Shown here: piece after piece, positions 1-7,111 of the stretch
Position numbering within the stretch: the first letter of the stretch is position 1
Layout of the letters: every line of letters begins with the position of its first letter
From: a virus
Length of the DNA: 21,790 bases
Direction: 5' to 3' (one strand)
IMG/VR virus record: IMGVR_UViG_3300048828_000530
Coordinates: 1 to 21,790 of that record
Made by a program: the position numbers and the translations under genes
The notes under the pieces: generated by a model
What the model saw: the letters and a program-made list of their open reading frames with translations, nothing else
Told to the model about the DNA's origin: nothing
Database searches by the model: none

Positions 1-302
1 ATCTAGTGAAGGCCGATGCTGATTACGGATCAATAAGAGCACAATTTTCAGAGGATCAGGTAAATAGTATGATAATACCACCATCAGTTAAAGCAAACAC
101 CGAAGGCAAAATTGAAACTGCTAACACAATACAAGCAGACGGTGTAGAAAAAGGTTCAACGATAGTAAACAATAGTCAGAATAGTGGTAATACGGTTATT
201 AATAATCAAAACAATGTTGACGCTTCAAATACACAAAATAAAACAGACTATGGGTCAACAACAATAGGTACTGGAAACACACACTATCCAGACTATTATT
301 AA
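1..302 (+). CDS. 3' end of a tail protein, probably the tape-measure protein (partial)
   Basis: The reading frame is open from the left edge of the window to the TAA at 300-302, so this is the C-terminal end of a longer gene. The GTG at position 6 need not be a start. About 99 residues are visible. The last 60 are rich in Asn, Thr and Gln, with alternating Val/Ile and Asn stretches, and end in an aromatic tail (YPDYY). Low-complexity tails like this are common at the C-terminus of phage tail and tape-measure proteins. In T4 the tape-measure gene 29 lies directly before gene 48, and a gp48-like gene follows here after 21 nt. Position and composition therefore suggest gp29, but no diagnostic domain is visible. 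Confidence 0.45.
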   Translation, partial: LVKADADYGSIRAQFSEDQVNSMIIPPSVKANTEGKIETANTIQADGVEKGSTIVNNSQNSGNTVINNQNNVDASNTQNKTDYGSTTIGTGNTHYPDYY

Positions 303-310
303 GATAGGTA

Positions 311-318
311 GATAAATA
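311..318 (+). promoter_or_regulatory. T4-type late promoter octamer GATAAATA before gp48
   Basis: GATAAATA differs at one base from the T4 late consensus TATAAATA. It ends exactly 5 nt before the ATG of the gp48-like gene. If transcription starts at the usual T4 late distance, the mRNA begins at or next to the ATG and has no leader. No Shine-Dalgarno sequence lies between the octamer and the ATG. Confidence 0.6.
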
Positions 319-323
319 TTAAT

Positions 324-1424
324 ATGAAAGCATTTAAAGTAATCGGTAACATAATCAAAGGTCTTAATAAACCTCAATCAGTCCTAAAAGGTTTTACATC
401 ACCAGTTTCGTTTCAAACTATAGCGACTAAAAAAGGTGTTATCAATTACAATCCTACAAACGTAGATTACTCTGCTCACCCTATAACAGATAGTAATAAG
501 TTTTATGTTTATCCTATAGACAAAGATGACCAAGAGCATTACATCTTATTTGATATTATAGAAAGAAGAAGTGAAGGTGGTAATAATACAAGTGTTAGAA
601 ACACACAATTTACAAAAAGAGCAGACAATTTAAACGAAGTTGTATATGGTGCTAACAGATTTTTTAGTGAAGGTACTACTTCAGGTCTATTAGGTATACC
701 TACAGGTAAAGGTGCAGTAAGGGAAGTAAAAACTACAATCGCTATTTACATGCCACAAACACTTAAATTCAATTTACAGGCAGACTATGGTGCTGAAGAA
801 ATAGGTGGTGGTTTAGGTGCTCTTTCAAAATTAAGGGACGCAATGAATAGTGGTAAATTCTTTGGTGGTGATTTAAAAGCAGTTGGTGCTCAAGTCGGTA
901 AGTTAGTTACAGGTTTAGGATCATTTGCTACTGGTGGTTTAGGTGCAGGTGTAAATGCTGCCTTACAACGTAGAACTGGTATTGCACCAGCAGCCATGAC
1001 AGAAATGATATTTAATGGTATAGATTATAGAACGTTTAGTTTTACGTTTAAGTTTACACCTAGAAGCAGAAAAGAGTCAGACGTAGTTAACAACCTATTA
1101 CATGCTATCAAAGACGGAATGCTACCAACAAGAGTCGGTACAAAAAGTATTGCTGCATATCAAGTACCACATGAATTTGTAATTAGATTTATGAAAGGTA
1201 CTAAAATCAATCCATACCTAGATCAGATAGGTTTATGTGCATGTACAGGTGTTGACATAGACTACGGTTCAGATAAGTTTTCAACACACGCTAGTGGTGA
1301 TCCTGTATCAATAGACGCAACACTAACATTTAGAGAACTAGAACTAATGGAGAGAACAAGATATAACGCATTAAGAAGTAGTGCTCAAAACACAGACAGA
1401 AGCTCAACGGAAGGTTCTAATTAA
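324..1424 (+). CDS. gp48: Baseplate tail tube cap (gp48/gp54-like)
   Basis: This is a 366-residue protein, close to T4 gp48 (364 aa). Gp48 and its paralogue gp54 sit on the baseplate hub and start and cap tail-tube polymerisation. The C-terminal part carries the family layout: an F-x-F-x-FTPRS segment near residues 240-250 (T4 gp48 has WDLTPRS at the matching place). Near the end comes an IDATLTFRELELMER-type strand that matches the T4 TFTLEITMREI region. The middle is Gly- and Ala-rich. The stop codon overlaps the gp53 ATG (TAATG). Its place before gp53 and after a probable tape measure also fits. Gp54 is the alternative; length favours gp48, but the two are hard to separate by eye. Confidence 0.7.
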   Translation: MKAFKVIGNIIKGLNKPQSVLKGFTSPVSFQTIATKKGVINYNPTNVDYSAHPITDSNKFYVYPIDKDDQEHYILFDIIERRSEGGNNTSVRNTQFTKRADNLNEVVYGANRFFSEGTTSGLLGIPTGKGAVREVKTTIAIYMPQTLKFNLQADYGAEEIGGGLGALSKLRDAMNSGKFFGGDLKAVGAQVGKLVTGLGSFATGGLGAGVNAALQRRTGIAPAAMTEMIFNGIDYRTFSFTFKFTPRSRKESDVVNNLLHAIKDGMLPTRVGTKSIAAYQVPHEFVIRFMKGTKINPYLDQIGLCACTGVDIDYGSDKFSTHASGDPVSIDATLTFRELELMERTRYNALRSSAQNTDRSSTEGSN

Positions 1425-1954
1425 TGCCTAATTATTTCAATGCCTTTCCTAAAATATATTATGACGCTGAGGGTAAAGGTAATTTCAAACTAGTTACAAA
1501 CCTATTAAGACGAGTACAAATGAAAAAGGGATTAAAAGAAAGTGCTGCTCTATTTGACCTATACGACATAATGGGTGAAGACACACCTGAATCAGTATCA
1601 GAGCAATACTATGGCGATCAGCAGTATTACTGGATTATACTATTGTTCAATGATGTAAAAGATAGATTTTATGACTGGCCGTTAACAGCAGGTCAATTTG
1701 AGAAGTACGTACAAGATAAGTATAGTGACGTAAATGCTATACATCATTACGAAGTTGCTCAATCAAGTGGTGCTACATCATCATTTGACGACTCACACAA
1801 AATACAAGTAAACAGCACCGTGTCAGGTGCAACAAGTGTATCTAACTATGATTATGAGCAAAAATTACAGGATAAGAAATCAAGGATCAAATTAATCAAA
1901 CCTGAATTTTTAGAATTAATTACGGAAGAGTTTAGAACATTGATAGGAGCGTAA
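1424..1954 (+). CDS. gp53: Baseplate wedge subunit gp53
   Basis: This is a 176-residue protein with the gp53 signature: a short N-terminal F-P-K-I-Y-Y segment, then a region around residues 55-85 (DTPESVSEQYYGD, YYWIILLFNDV, FYDWPLT) that aligns with T4 gp53 (PEELANAIYGNPQLYWVLLMCND and YYGW). This region is LysM-like in the family. In T4, gp53 joins neighbouring wedges into the six-fold baseplate. The start codon overlaps the stop of the previous gene, and the next gene starts 1 nt after its stop, so the three are probably translationally coupled. Length is similar to T4 gp53 (196 aa). Confidence 0.9.
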   Translation: MPNYFNAFPKIYYDAEGKGNFKLVTNLLRRVQMKKGLKESAALFDLYDIMGEDTPESVSEQYYGDQQYYWIILLFNDVKDRFYDWPLTAGQFEKYVQDKYSDVNAIHHYEVAQSSGATSSFDDSHKIQVNSTVSGATSVSNYDYEQKLQDKKSRIKLIKPEFLELITEEFRTLIGA

Positions 1955-1955
1955 T

Positions 1956-3959
1956 ATGTCAACAGACGCACCAAAATATGATGATTTAAATAACAGATAT
2001 CCTGGCGACTTTAGATCAGGTGAAATTATTTTATACGGTTACAATGGTACACAATTTGATATATCAGGTCTAACCGCAGTTGTCAACGTCTATCAAAACC
2101 TAGACTCACCATTTCTATCAGGCAACATTTTATTCTTTGACACAATGGGTATACAAACTAGTTTACCTATTGTAGGTAACGAACATTTAGAGTTTAAATT
2201 TAGAAACCCAATTGACGCTGCAGGTGATGAAGAACTGAATGCTACTAATCATAGATTTAAGGTGTATGAAAAGAGATCGGTTAAGACACAGCAAAACGTA
2301 CAAGCAATTGCTTTATTCTTTACATCAATCGAGTCAGTACGTAACGAAAGAGTACGTGTTTCAAAATCATTAGAAGGTTCGTTTGCAGAAATGGTTGACA
2401 AGTTAGTCAAGTCAGATAAAGAATTATTGAACTCTAAAAAAGACCTATTCATTGACGCAACATTAGGTAATTATAAGTACACATTCCCAAATGTACGACC
2501 GATAGATGGTGTAAGATCAATGGCAGACCTAGCAGAACCAGTTAATTACAAGACACCACATTATATGTTTTATGAGAACAATAGAGGTTTTCATTTTAGA
2601 TGTTTAGAGTCATTGTATAGAGAAGGCGCTGATACAACACAAACTAGAAAGTTTGTTGCTTTCATAGACCTATTATCAGCATTTAATCCTAACTTTAGTC
2701 CACCTGATACCGAGGCAGACTCTATCGTAACTAAACCATATTCATTTTCGTTTGACGCTTCATATAACATATTAGCAAATACAAGAAGAGGTATGTTTGG
2801 TAGTATGACCTATGCTCACGACCTGATTGATAAGAAGTTTATCAAATCAAAACTATCATATACAAACTACTATGAACAAGCATTACACATAGACGCACCG
2901 ACTGGTGCTGGTAACAAATATCAAGGCGTTATGCCACCAGGTCCTGCTGACTTTGATGATGATTACACCGTAGATGATAAGTCATATACAAGTGAGAATA
3001 AACACCAGATTAATCGTTTACATGCTAGTAAACTATCTAAAAAAGGAAATGATAAACGTAAGTATATGGATGATTACCTATCACGTGTATTTGTAGAACC
3101 TGCTACTAAATGGAATCATAGACGTAATAGTGAAGGCATAGGTATAGACAAGAGAGCAACAGCAAAACAAGCATTATCAAGTGGGTCACGTGATTACTTC
3201 TCAATGGATATAGACGTACCTGGTAACTTTACATATAACGTAGGCGACCTTGTATGGTGTGAGGTACCAAAATATGCTGCTACAGAGGTTGGCAATGACG
3301 CCAAACTTGAACGAAATGATGTAACAGACGTATTGTTATCGGGTCGTTATCTAATATCTAAATTACACCATCAAGTTGACCTATTAGAACAAAAGCACAC
3401 TACATCAATGACCGTAGTACGTAACATATTTGCTACAGATTTACCTCAAGCAGAAACGTTTAAAGCAAGTGCTCATTTCAGATCACAACCTATTGATGTA
3501 ATAGGGTCGGGTATAGACATAACCACCCTAGTCCCATTGAAAAATAAGAACTTAAAGATACCATCGCCGCAGATAAGCACCGTAGAAGACATTGCTACGC
3601 AGTTAGGCGTTGATTTAAGTAGTACAGACTTAAACGTCAAGGATGCCGCTAATAAGTCTATTAACGCCGTTTTAAATAGTACTTCTAATAGGGTATTATC
3701 TAACAAAAACCTTGCAAAAATCAACAATGCCATATTAACAAGAAAGACCGTAGTAGAGAAAATCGCAGAAAAGGCAAAACTAGCACTAGGTGGTATCAAT
3801 CTATCAGGTATTGCAGGTGGCAATGGTCTAAACCCTATGGGTGCAGATAGAATAAGAAGTAGAATACAAGGCAATGTCAATAAGTTTGTACAATCCTCAA
3901 TGGTAAACTTCAAGCAAAGTCTTGCAAGTGCTAGAAGTTTCTTTAAGGGGTTCTTTTAA
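1956..3959 (+). CDS. gp27: Baseplate hub protein, gp27-like
   Basis: This 667-residue protein occupies the hub position between gp53 and gp5. The N-terminal part (about residues 20-90) is a beta-rich tube-like domain with phrases such as GEIILYGYNGTQFDISGLT and a strand-turn-strand run typical of gp27/tail-tube folds. Around residues 465-490 a RYLISKLHHQ...TTSMTVVRN segment resembles the end of gp27-family proteins, where a strand pair is followed by a Lys/Arg-rich strand. After that comes a tail of about 170 residues rich in Ser, Asn, Ala and Lys that T4 gp27 (391 aa) lacks. In T4 the gp27 trimer forms the torus on which the gp5 spike sits. The assignment rests on position and fold-like features rather than strong identity. 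Confidence 0.6.
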   Translation: MSTDAPKYDDLNNRYPGDFRSGEIILYGYNGTQFDISGLTAVVNVYQNLDSPFLSGNILFFDTMGIQTSLPIVGNEHLEFKFRNPIDAAGDEELNATNHRFKVYEKRSVKTQQNVQAIALFFTSIESVRNERVRVSKSLEGSFAEMVDKLVKSDKELLNSKKDLFIDATLGNYKYTFPNVRPIDGVRSMADLAEPVNYKTPHYMFYENNRGFHFRCLESLYREGADTTQTRKFVAFIDLLSAFNPNFSPPDTEADSIVTKPYSFSFDASYNILANTRRGMFGSMTYAHDLIDKKFIKSKLSYTNYYEQALHIDAPTGAGNKYQGVMPPGPADFDDDYTVDDKSYTSENKHQINRLHASKLSKKGNDKRKYMDDYLSRVFVEPATKWNHRRNSEGIGIDKRATAKQALSSGSRDYFSMDIDVPGNFTYNVGDLVWCEVPKYAATEVGNDAKLERNDVTDVLLSGRYLISKLHHQVDLLEQKHTTSMTVVRNIFATDLPQAETFKASAHFRSQPIDVIGSGIDITTLVPLKNKNLKIPSPQISTVEDIATQLGVDLSSTDLNVKDAANKSINAVLNSTSNRVLSNKNLAKINNAILTRKTVVEKIAEKAKLALGGINLSGIAGGNGLNPMGADRIRSRIQGNVNKFVQSSMVNFKQSLASARSFFKGFF

Positions 3960-4069
3960 TGAACAAAACATTGAACCACCTCAACGCTTATTGCGAGTTA
4001 CGAAAAAAATTTTTACTAAAGGGTGGCCACATGAGAGCAACCCTAATAGCAACAATACAAACAATGTAA
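3959..4069 (+). CDS. Possible small ORF (36 aa) coupled to the hub gene
   Basis: The ATG overlaps the hub stop codon as TAATG, the same coupling seen elsewhere in this window. The ORF encodes 36 residues (MNKTLNHLNAY... ending ATIQTM) with basic and hydrophobic patches but no recognisable domain. It ends before the gp5 leader. It may be a real coupled peptide, a decayed gene, or chance. Only the start overlap supports it. Confidence 0.25.
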   Translation: MNKTLNHLNAYCELRKKFLLKGGHMRATLIATIQTM

Positions 4070-4083
4070 GAAAGACAATAGGA

Positions 4084-4269
4084 ATGATACATAGAACAAC
4101 CAAGAAACCAGAACTATATATGAGAAAAGAACCTCAATTACCTATGAAAGAGAATAGGTCTCGTAATTACATGAGAAGAATGTATAGTAAAACCAACTGG
4201 TTATCATGGACTAATAGATATGACCATAGAGTAGTGCTACGCACCGCGGCGCCTACGCAGATTGTTTAA
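4084..4269 (+). CDS. Possible small basic protein (61 aa), unknown
   Basis: An ATG at 4084 opens a 61-residue frame rich in Arg, Lys and Met that ends TAAPTQIV. The frame remains open upstream into the hub gene, so the true start is uncertain. No good ribosome-binding site is correctly spaced: AGGA abuts the ATG. The last 30 codons run through a GC-rich patch (CGCACCGCGGCGCC) that is unlike the rest of the window. No family is recognised. It could be a remnant of an inserted or recombined segment rather than an expressed gene. Confidence 0.25.
   Translation: MIHRTTKKPELYMRKEPQLPMKENRSRNYMRRMYSKTNWLSWTNRYDHRVVLRTAAPTQIV
4233..4244 (+). repeat. 12-nt inverted repeat, left copy, flanking gp5
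   Basis: AGTGCTACGCAC here is the exact reverse complement of GTGCGTAGCACT at 5551-5562. The two copies flank gp5 and its leader. Each copy also contains a small hairpin (GTGC, 3-nt loop, GCAC). The heptamer CTACGCA occurs again in direct orientation at 4253-4259. Confidence 0.6.
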
Positions 4270-4311
4270 ATACGGATAAATATAAGGAGGTGACCGCTTT
4301 AAATACGGTCA
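4265..4311 (+). promoter_or_regulatory. gp5 leader: late promoter, anti-SD match and hairpin
   Basis: The leader holds a GATAAATA octamer (4275-4282), then AAGGAGGTGA (about 4283-4292), a full-length complement to the usual 3' end of 16S rRNA. Next comes an inverted repeat TGACCG/CGGTCA (4291-4296 with 4306-4311, 9-nt loop). The 11-mer TTTAAATACGG is repeated at 4265-4275 and 4298-4308. The strong SD has no start codon at a useful distance. A separate AGGA at 4317-4320 lies 8 nt before the gp5 ATG. The strong SD may be a ribosome standby site or the trace of a lost start. Confidence 0.5.
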
Positions 4312-4328
4312 TTTATAGGAAAAAATAA

Positions 4329-5420
4329 ATGAGTACTACAGATTTTATGGGCAGAGATGGCTTCATCTGGTTCGCAGGTGTGGTAGAAGATAGAGCAGAC
4401 CCGCTTAAACTTGGCCGTTGCAGAGTCAGATGTCTAGGTTATCACACAGAGGACAAGAGTGTATTGCCTACTTCAGATTTACCTTGGGCACACCCTCTCT
4501 TACCTATTACTTCATCAGGCATATCTGGTATAGGCCAGACGCCACTAGGACTCCTTGAAGGGTCATGGGTCATAGGTTTCTTTAGGGATGCAGATACTAA
4601 ACAAGACGCAGTAATACTTGGGTCCTTACCTGGCAAACCTATTTCTACAGGCGCTCTTAATGCGGCCGAGGGTTTAGGGTTTAGCGATCCCAATGGAGTA
4701 TACCCACGTTATGCGGCCGAGAGTGATGTTAATAGATTAGCACGGAATGACGCAGATAATCAGTCACTCATACTAGAAGCAAGAAAGACCATACGAGCGG
4801 CCTCATATACAAACATACCAACAGGTAACATTATAGAAGTTAAAGATGGCATTGCTGAGATTGACGCAAGTGCAGGTGATGTATGGTCCCTACCAGAAAA
4901 TACCTATGCAACTGAATACCCATACGGCCATGTATATGAATCAGAATCAGGCCACATATTAGAATTTGATGATACACCAAACAAAGAACGTATCCTCTTA
5001 TATCACCATAGTGGGACTGAAACAGAAATTACAGACAAAGGCACAACCAATACGATTATTAAAGATGACCTTAATACCATAATAGAAAAGAATAGTAAGC
5101 ATTACATCAAAGGCAATTCAGACATTACAATACAAGGCCGTCATAAGATAATGCTCAATGCGAATGGCGCTGCAGATAATAACTATGACATACAGGTAGG
5201 ACCTAATGCTAATGTAAATATACAAGTAGATAAAGGTAACATTAACATGGCCGCTTTAGATGGTGATATTAATATGTTTGCTAATAACAACATGAATATA
5301 TCAGTAGGTGGTACATACAAAGTAGTCGCAGGTCAGATATTAGAGACCAGTAAGAGTACAACAACACGTACAGCACAAGGTGAATACCATACGTTTGGGT
5401 CGCCGATTGACCATAACTAG
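4329..5420 (+). CDS. gp5: Baseplate spike protein gp5-like, without lysozyme domain
   Basis: This 363-residue protein has the two outer parts of T4 gp5 (575 aa) but not the lysozyme between them. Residues 11-100 match the OB-fold domain: WFAGVVEDRADPLKLGR, LPWAHPLLPITSSGISGIG and a GSWVIGFFRD strand. Around residue 195 a YPYGHVYESESGHILEFDD segment aligns with the start of the T4 gp5 C-terminal region. The tail then becomes a string of alternating hydrophobic and Asn/Asp strands (NINMAALDGDINMFANNN), the triple-stranded beta-helix needle. The linker at about 105-190 shows no lysozyme active-site sequence. It would form the membrane-piercing spike on the gp27-like hub, capped by the PAAR protein at 16047. 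Base use is odd: nine GGCC words occur in this one gene. Confidence 0.9.
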   Translation: MSTTDFMGRDGFIWFAGVVEDRADPLKLGRCRVRCLGYHTEDKSVLPTSDLPWAHPLLPITSSGISGIGQTPLGLLEGSWVIGFFRDADTKQDAVILGSLPGKPISTGALNAAEGLGFSDPNGVYPRYAAESDVNRLARNDADNQSLILEARKTIRAASYTNIPTGNIIEVKDGIAEIDASAGDVWSLPENTYATEYPYGHVYESESGHILEFDDTPNKERILLYHHSGTETEITDKGTTNTIIKDDLNTIIEKNSKHYIKGNSDITIQGRHKIMLNANGAADNNYDIQVGPNANVNIQVDKGNINMAALDGDINMFANNNMNISVGGTYKVVAGQILETSKSTTTRTAQGEYHTFGSPIDHN

Positions 5421-5604
5421 ACTATTAAAACTGGCTGGGCTTTCTAATCTATAAAAGTAGTAAGTAACATATAGATATAAGGGAGCGGCTTTTCTTGGTT
5501 TAGATATTAGAATTTTTTTCGTGCTATTTTTTACTATATAAGACGGCCGTGTGCGTAGCACTTACTTGAATACGTTTTAGAGATTAATACTTTTATACAT
5601 AGTT
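5421..5604. other. Non-coding gap between gp5 and the Fe-S carrier gene
   Basis: I see no convincing gene in this 184-nt gap. It holds the right copy of the 12-nt inverted repeat (5551-5562), and a GTGCTA/TAGCAC pair (5521-5526 with 5556-5561) that could fold around it. A GGCC word (5544-5547) lies next to the repeat. A TTGAAT at 5566-5571 is not followed by a well-placed -10 box, so the promoter of the next gene is not identified. Confidence 0.5.
5551..5562 (-). repeat. 12-nt inverted repeat, right copy, flanking gp5
   Basis: GTGCGTAGCACT is the exact reverse complement of the 12-mer at 4233-4244, on the other side of gp5. The two copies are about 1.3 kb apart. Confidence 0.6.
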
Positions 5605-5625
5605 ATGTTGAAACCCAAAGGAACC

Positions 5626-5934
5626 ATGCTAGAGCTAACAGATAACGCAATAAAGAGATTAACTTACATAGCAAATAAGGCAGGCACGAGTTATGTTCGT
5701 TTAGACATTAAGGGTGGTGGATGTGCAGGCTTTGAATATAAATGGTCTACTACTAACGAAAGAGAAGATACTGATTGTTTATTAGGTAACGTATTAGTTG
5801 TATCTTTAGAATTAGAATTATACTTATTAGGTACTACGTTAGATTGGGTAGAGGGTGAGTTTAATAGCGAATTTAAGATAACTAATCCTAATAGTAAGAG
5901 TAGCTGTGGCTGTGGGGAAAGTTTTAGCGTCTAA
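5626..5934 (+). CDS. A-type iron-sulfur cluster carrier (IscA/HesB-like)
   Basis: The 102-residue protein has the three conserved Cys of A-type carriers: C33 in GGGCAGFEY, and C94 and C96 in SCGCGESF. These three residues bind an Fe-S cluster or iron in IscA, SufA and ErpA, which pass clusters to target proteins. The N-terminus LELTDNAIKRL is the usual first helix. I chose the ATG at 5626 because AAAGGA lies just before it and the family normally starts here; an ATG at 5605 would add seven residues. The next gene encodes a 7Fe ferredoxin and radical SAM genes follow. It may therefore mature the phage's own Fe-S enzymes, or alternatively supply iron for the nearby spike proteins. Confidence 0.88.
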   Translation: MLELTDNAIKRLTYIANKAGTSYVRLDIKGGGCAGFEYKWSTTNEREDTDCLLGNVLVVSLELELYLLGTTLDWVEGEFNSEFKITNPNSKSSCGCGESFSV

Positions 5935-5991
5935 AAATTTTTCGCTTTAAGAGAGCGAGACTCGAATGTTAACTTGTGCGGAATTTGTGAT

Positions 5992-6318
5992 ATGACTTAT
6001 GTAGTAAATGAAAAGTGTATAAAATGTAAGTTGATGGATTGTGTGGATGTCTGTCCTGTTGATTGTTTCTATGAAGGTGAAAATATGTTGGTAATTAATC
6101 CTGAAGAATGTATTGATTGTGGTGTATGTGAACCTGAATGTCCTATTAACGCTATTGTTGAGGAATCAGAGTCAAGTGGTTTAATGAAAAAAGTAAATGA
6201 TGAGTATTCTCGTATATGGCCTAACATAACAGAAAATAGGGATAGTCCTTATGGTGACGCTTTAAAGGATGAACCCGATAAGTATGACAAGTATTTCAAA
6301 GAAAACATCAAGGAATAG
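5992..6318 (+). CDS. fdxA: 7Fe ferredoxin (FdxA type, 3Fe-4S plus 4Fe-4S)
   Basis: From the ATG at 5992 the protein is 108 residues, matching FdxA length, and begins MTYVV as that family does. A TTG at 5974 would add six atypical residues. Cysteines fall at 9, 12, 17, 21, 25, 40, 43, 46 and 50, the spacing of Azotobacter ferredoxin I. By that homology C9, C17 and C50 bind the 3Fe-4S cluster, and C21, C40, C43 and C46 bind the 4Fe-4S cluster. The WPNIT motif and the C-terminal extension of about 50 residues are also present. It is a low-potential electron carrier of the cytoplasm. In this phage the obvious clients are the radical SAM enzymes downstream. The sequence resembles alphaproteobacterial FdxA, which suggests capture from the host lineage. 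Confidence 0.95.
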   Translation: MTYVVNEKCIKCKLMDCVDVCPVDCFYEGENMLVINPEECIDCGVCEPECPINAIVEESESSGLMKKVNDEYSRIWPNITENRDSPYGDALKDEPDKYDKYFKENIKE

Positions 6319-7111
6319 ATACGTTCAATTAATTAGTATGCACAAGAGTGGATCTACTTGGGTGCAAAGTTATATTCATAAAAAGTATAGACAATTTGGT
6401 GTTACGTTGCCACCTGGTAATTTATTTAATGAGTTCTTTTGTGTAAGAAACCATGAAGATAATGAACATGACTTTAGGAAAAAGACAATGACTCAACGTA
6501 TTGAATTATTAAAAGAGTTAAGAGAGTATGGTTTAGAATTAGCACATAAAGCACATGTACCTGAAATCATATCTATATGGCCTTGGTTTAAAACCTTTTA
6601 TAAAGACCATAATATATTAGTTTTAAAAAGACGACATATGTTTACCCATTGGTTAGCAATATTGTTTTATAATTGTATTGGACTTGCAACAGGTCCAAAT
6701 AATGTTAAAGGTAATAACAAAGAAGGTTATACTTATATTACACCATCAAAGACTGATGAAGGTAAATATGGATTTGATGTAGCTGAAGATATTATAAAAA
6801 GCACAATACAAGAATACAAAGTAGAATTTAAATTTAATGAAATATGTTGGAATAACTTTGTTAATAGTATTCGCTTTTTAAATGATGTTGTTATTGAAGA
6901 ATTAGATAAACCACAAATAATATGGACTGAAGATATTACTACAGAATGGTTAGAAGATTATTTTAAAGTTGTTTTGAAAAAACTTCCTACACCTTTTACT
7001 ACCTTTGAGTATAAAACTTATTTTAAACCAGAAGATATGAAAATCATAAGAGAAATATTTGAAGAACGTTTTTACAATGAATTTCAATACTATGGTTATG
7101 AATTAAAGTAA
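6284..7111 (+). CDS. PAPS-dependent sulfotransferase-like protein
   Basis: The protein has 275 residues from the ATG at 6284; an ATG at 6269 would add five. The N-terminal strand-loop-helix [19 protein letters not shown] (about residues 13-31) is the 5'-phosphosulfate loop of sulfotransferases (PKSGTTW type). The [18 protein letters not shown] segment (111-128) sits where the 3'-phosphate motif (RNPxDxxxS) lies, but it lacks the usual Asp and Ser. Family members move sulfate from PAPS to a hydroxyl or amine on sugars, lipids or proteins. The start overlaps the end of the ferredoxin gene. The end overlaps the convergent PP-loop gene by 9 nt. The substrate is unknown, and the weak second motif leaves room for a non-enzymatic or divergent role. 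Confidence 0.7.
   Translation: MTSISKKTSRNRYVQLISMHKSGSTWVQSYIHKKYRQFGVTLPPGNLFNEFFCVRNHEDNEHDFRKKTMTQRIELLKELREYGLELAHKAHVPEIISIWPWFKTFYKDHNILVLKRRHMFTHWLAILFYNCIGLATGPNNVKGNNKEGYTYITPSKTDEGKYGFDVAEDIIKSTIQEYKVEFKFNEICWNNFVNSIRFLNDVVIEELDKPQIIWTEDITTEWLEDYFKVVLKKLPTPFTTFEYKTYFKPEDMKIIREIFEERFYNEFQYYGYELK

Noticed and set aside
3473-3913. Minus-strand 146-aa frame opposite the hub gene
   Set aside because: It lies wholly inside a convincing gene, has no ribosome-binding site or domain, and is an antisense shadow. The same holds for minus frames at 4442-4693, 5340-5561, 18054-18239, 19271-19543 and 20612-20983.
5566-5599. TTGAAT with downstream TATACA as a promoter for the Fe-S carrier
   Set aside because: The spacing is too long (over 20 nt) and the closer -10 candidates are weak.
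5942-5958. Hairpin TCGCT/AGCGA after the Fe-S carrier gene as a terminator
   Set aside because: No T-run follows on the plus strand. A run follows on the minus strand, but no nearby minus-strand gene ends there.
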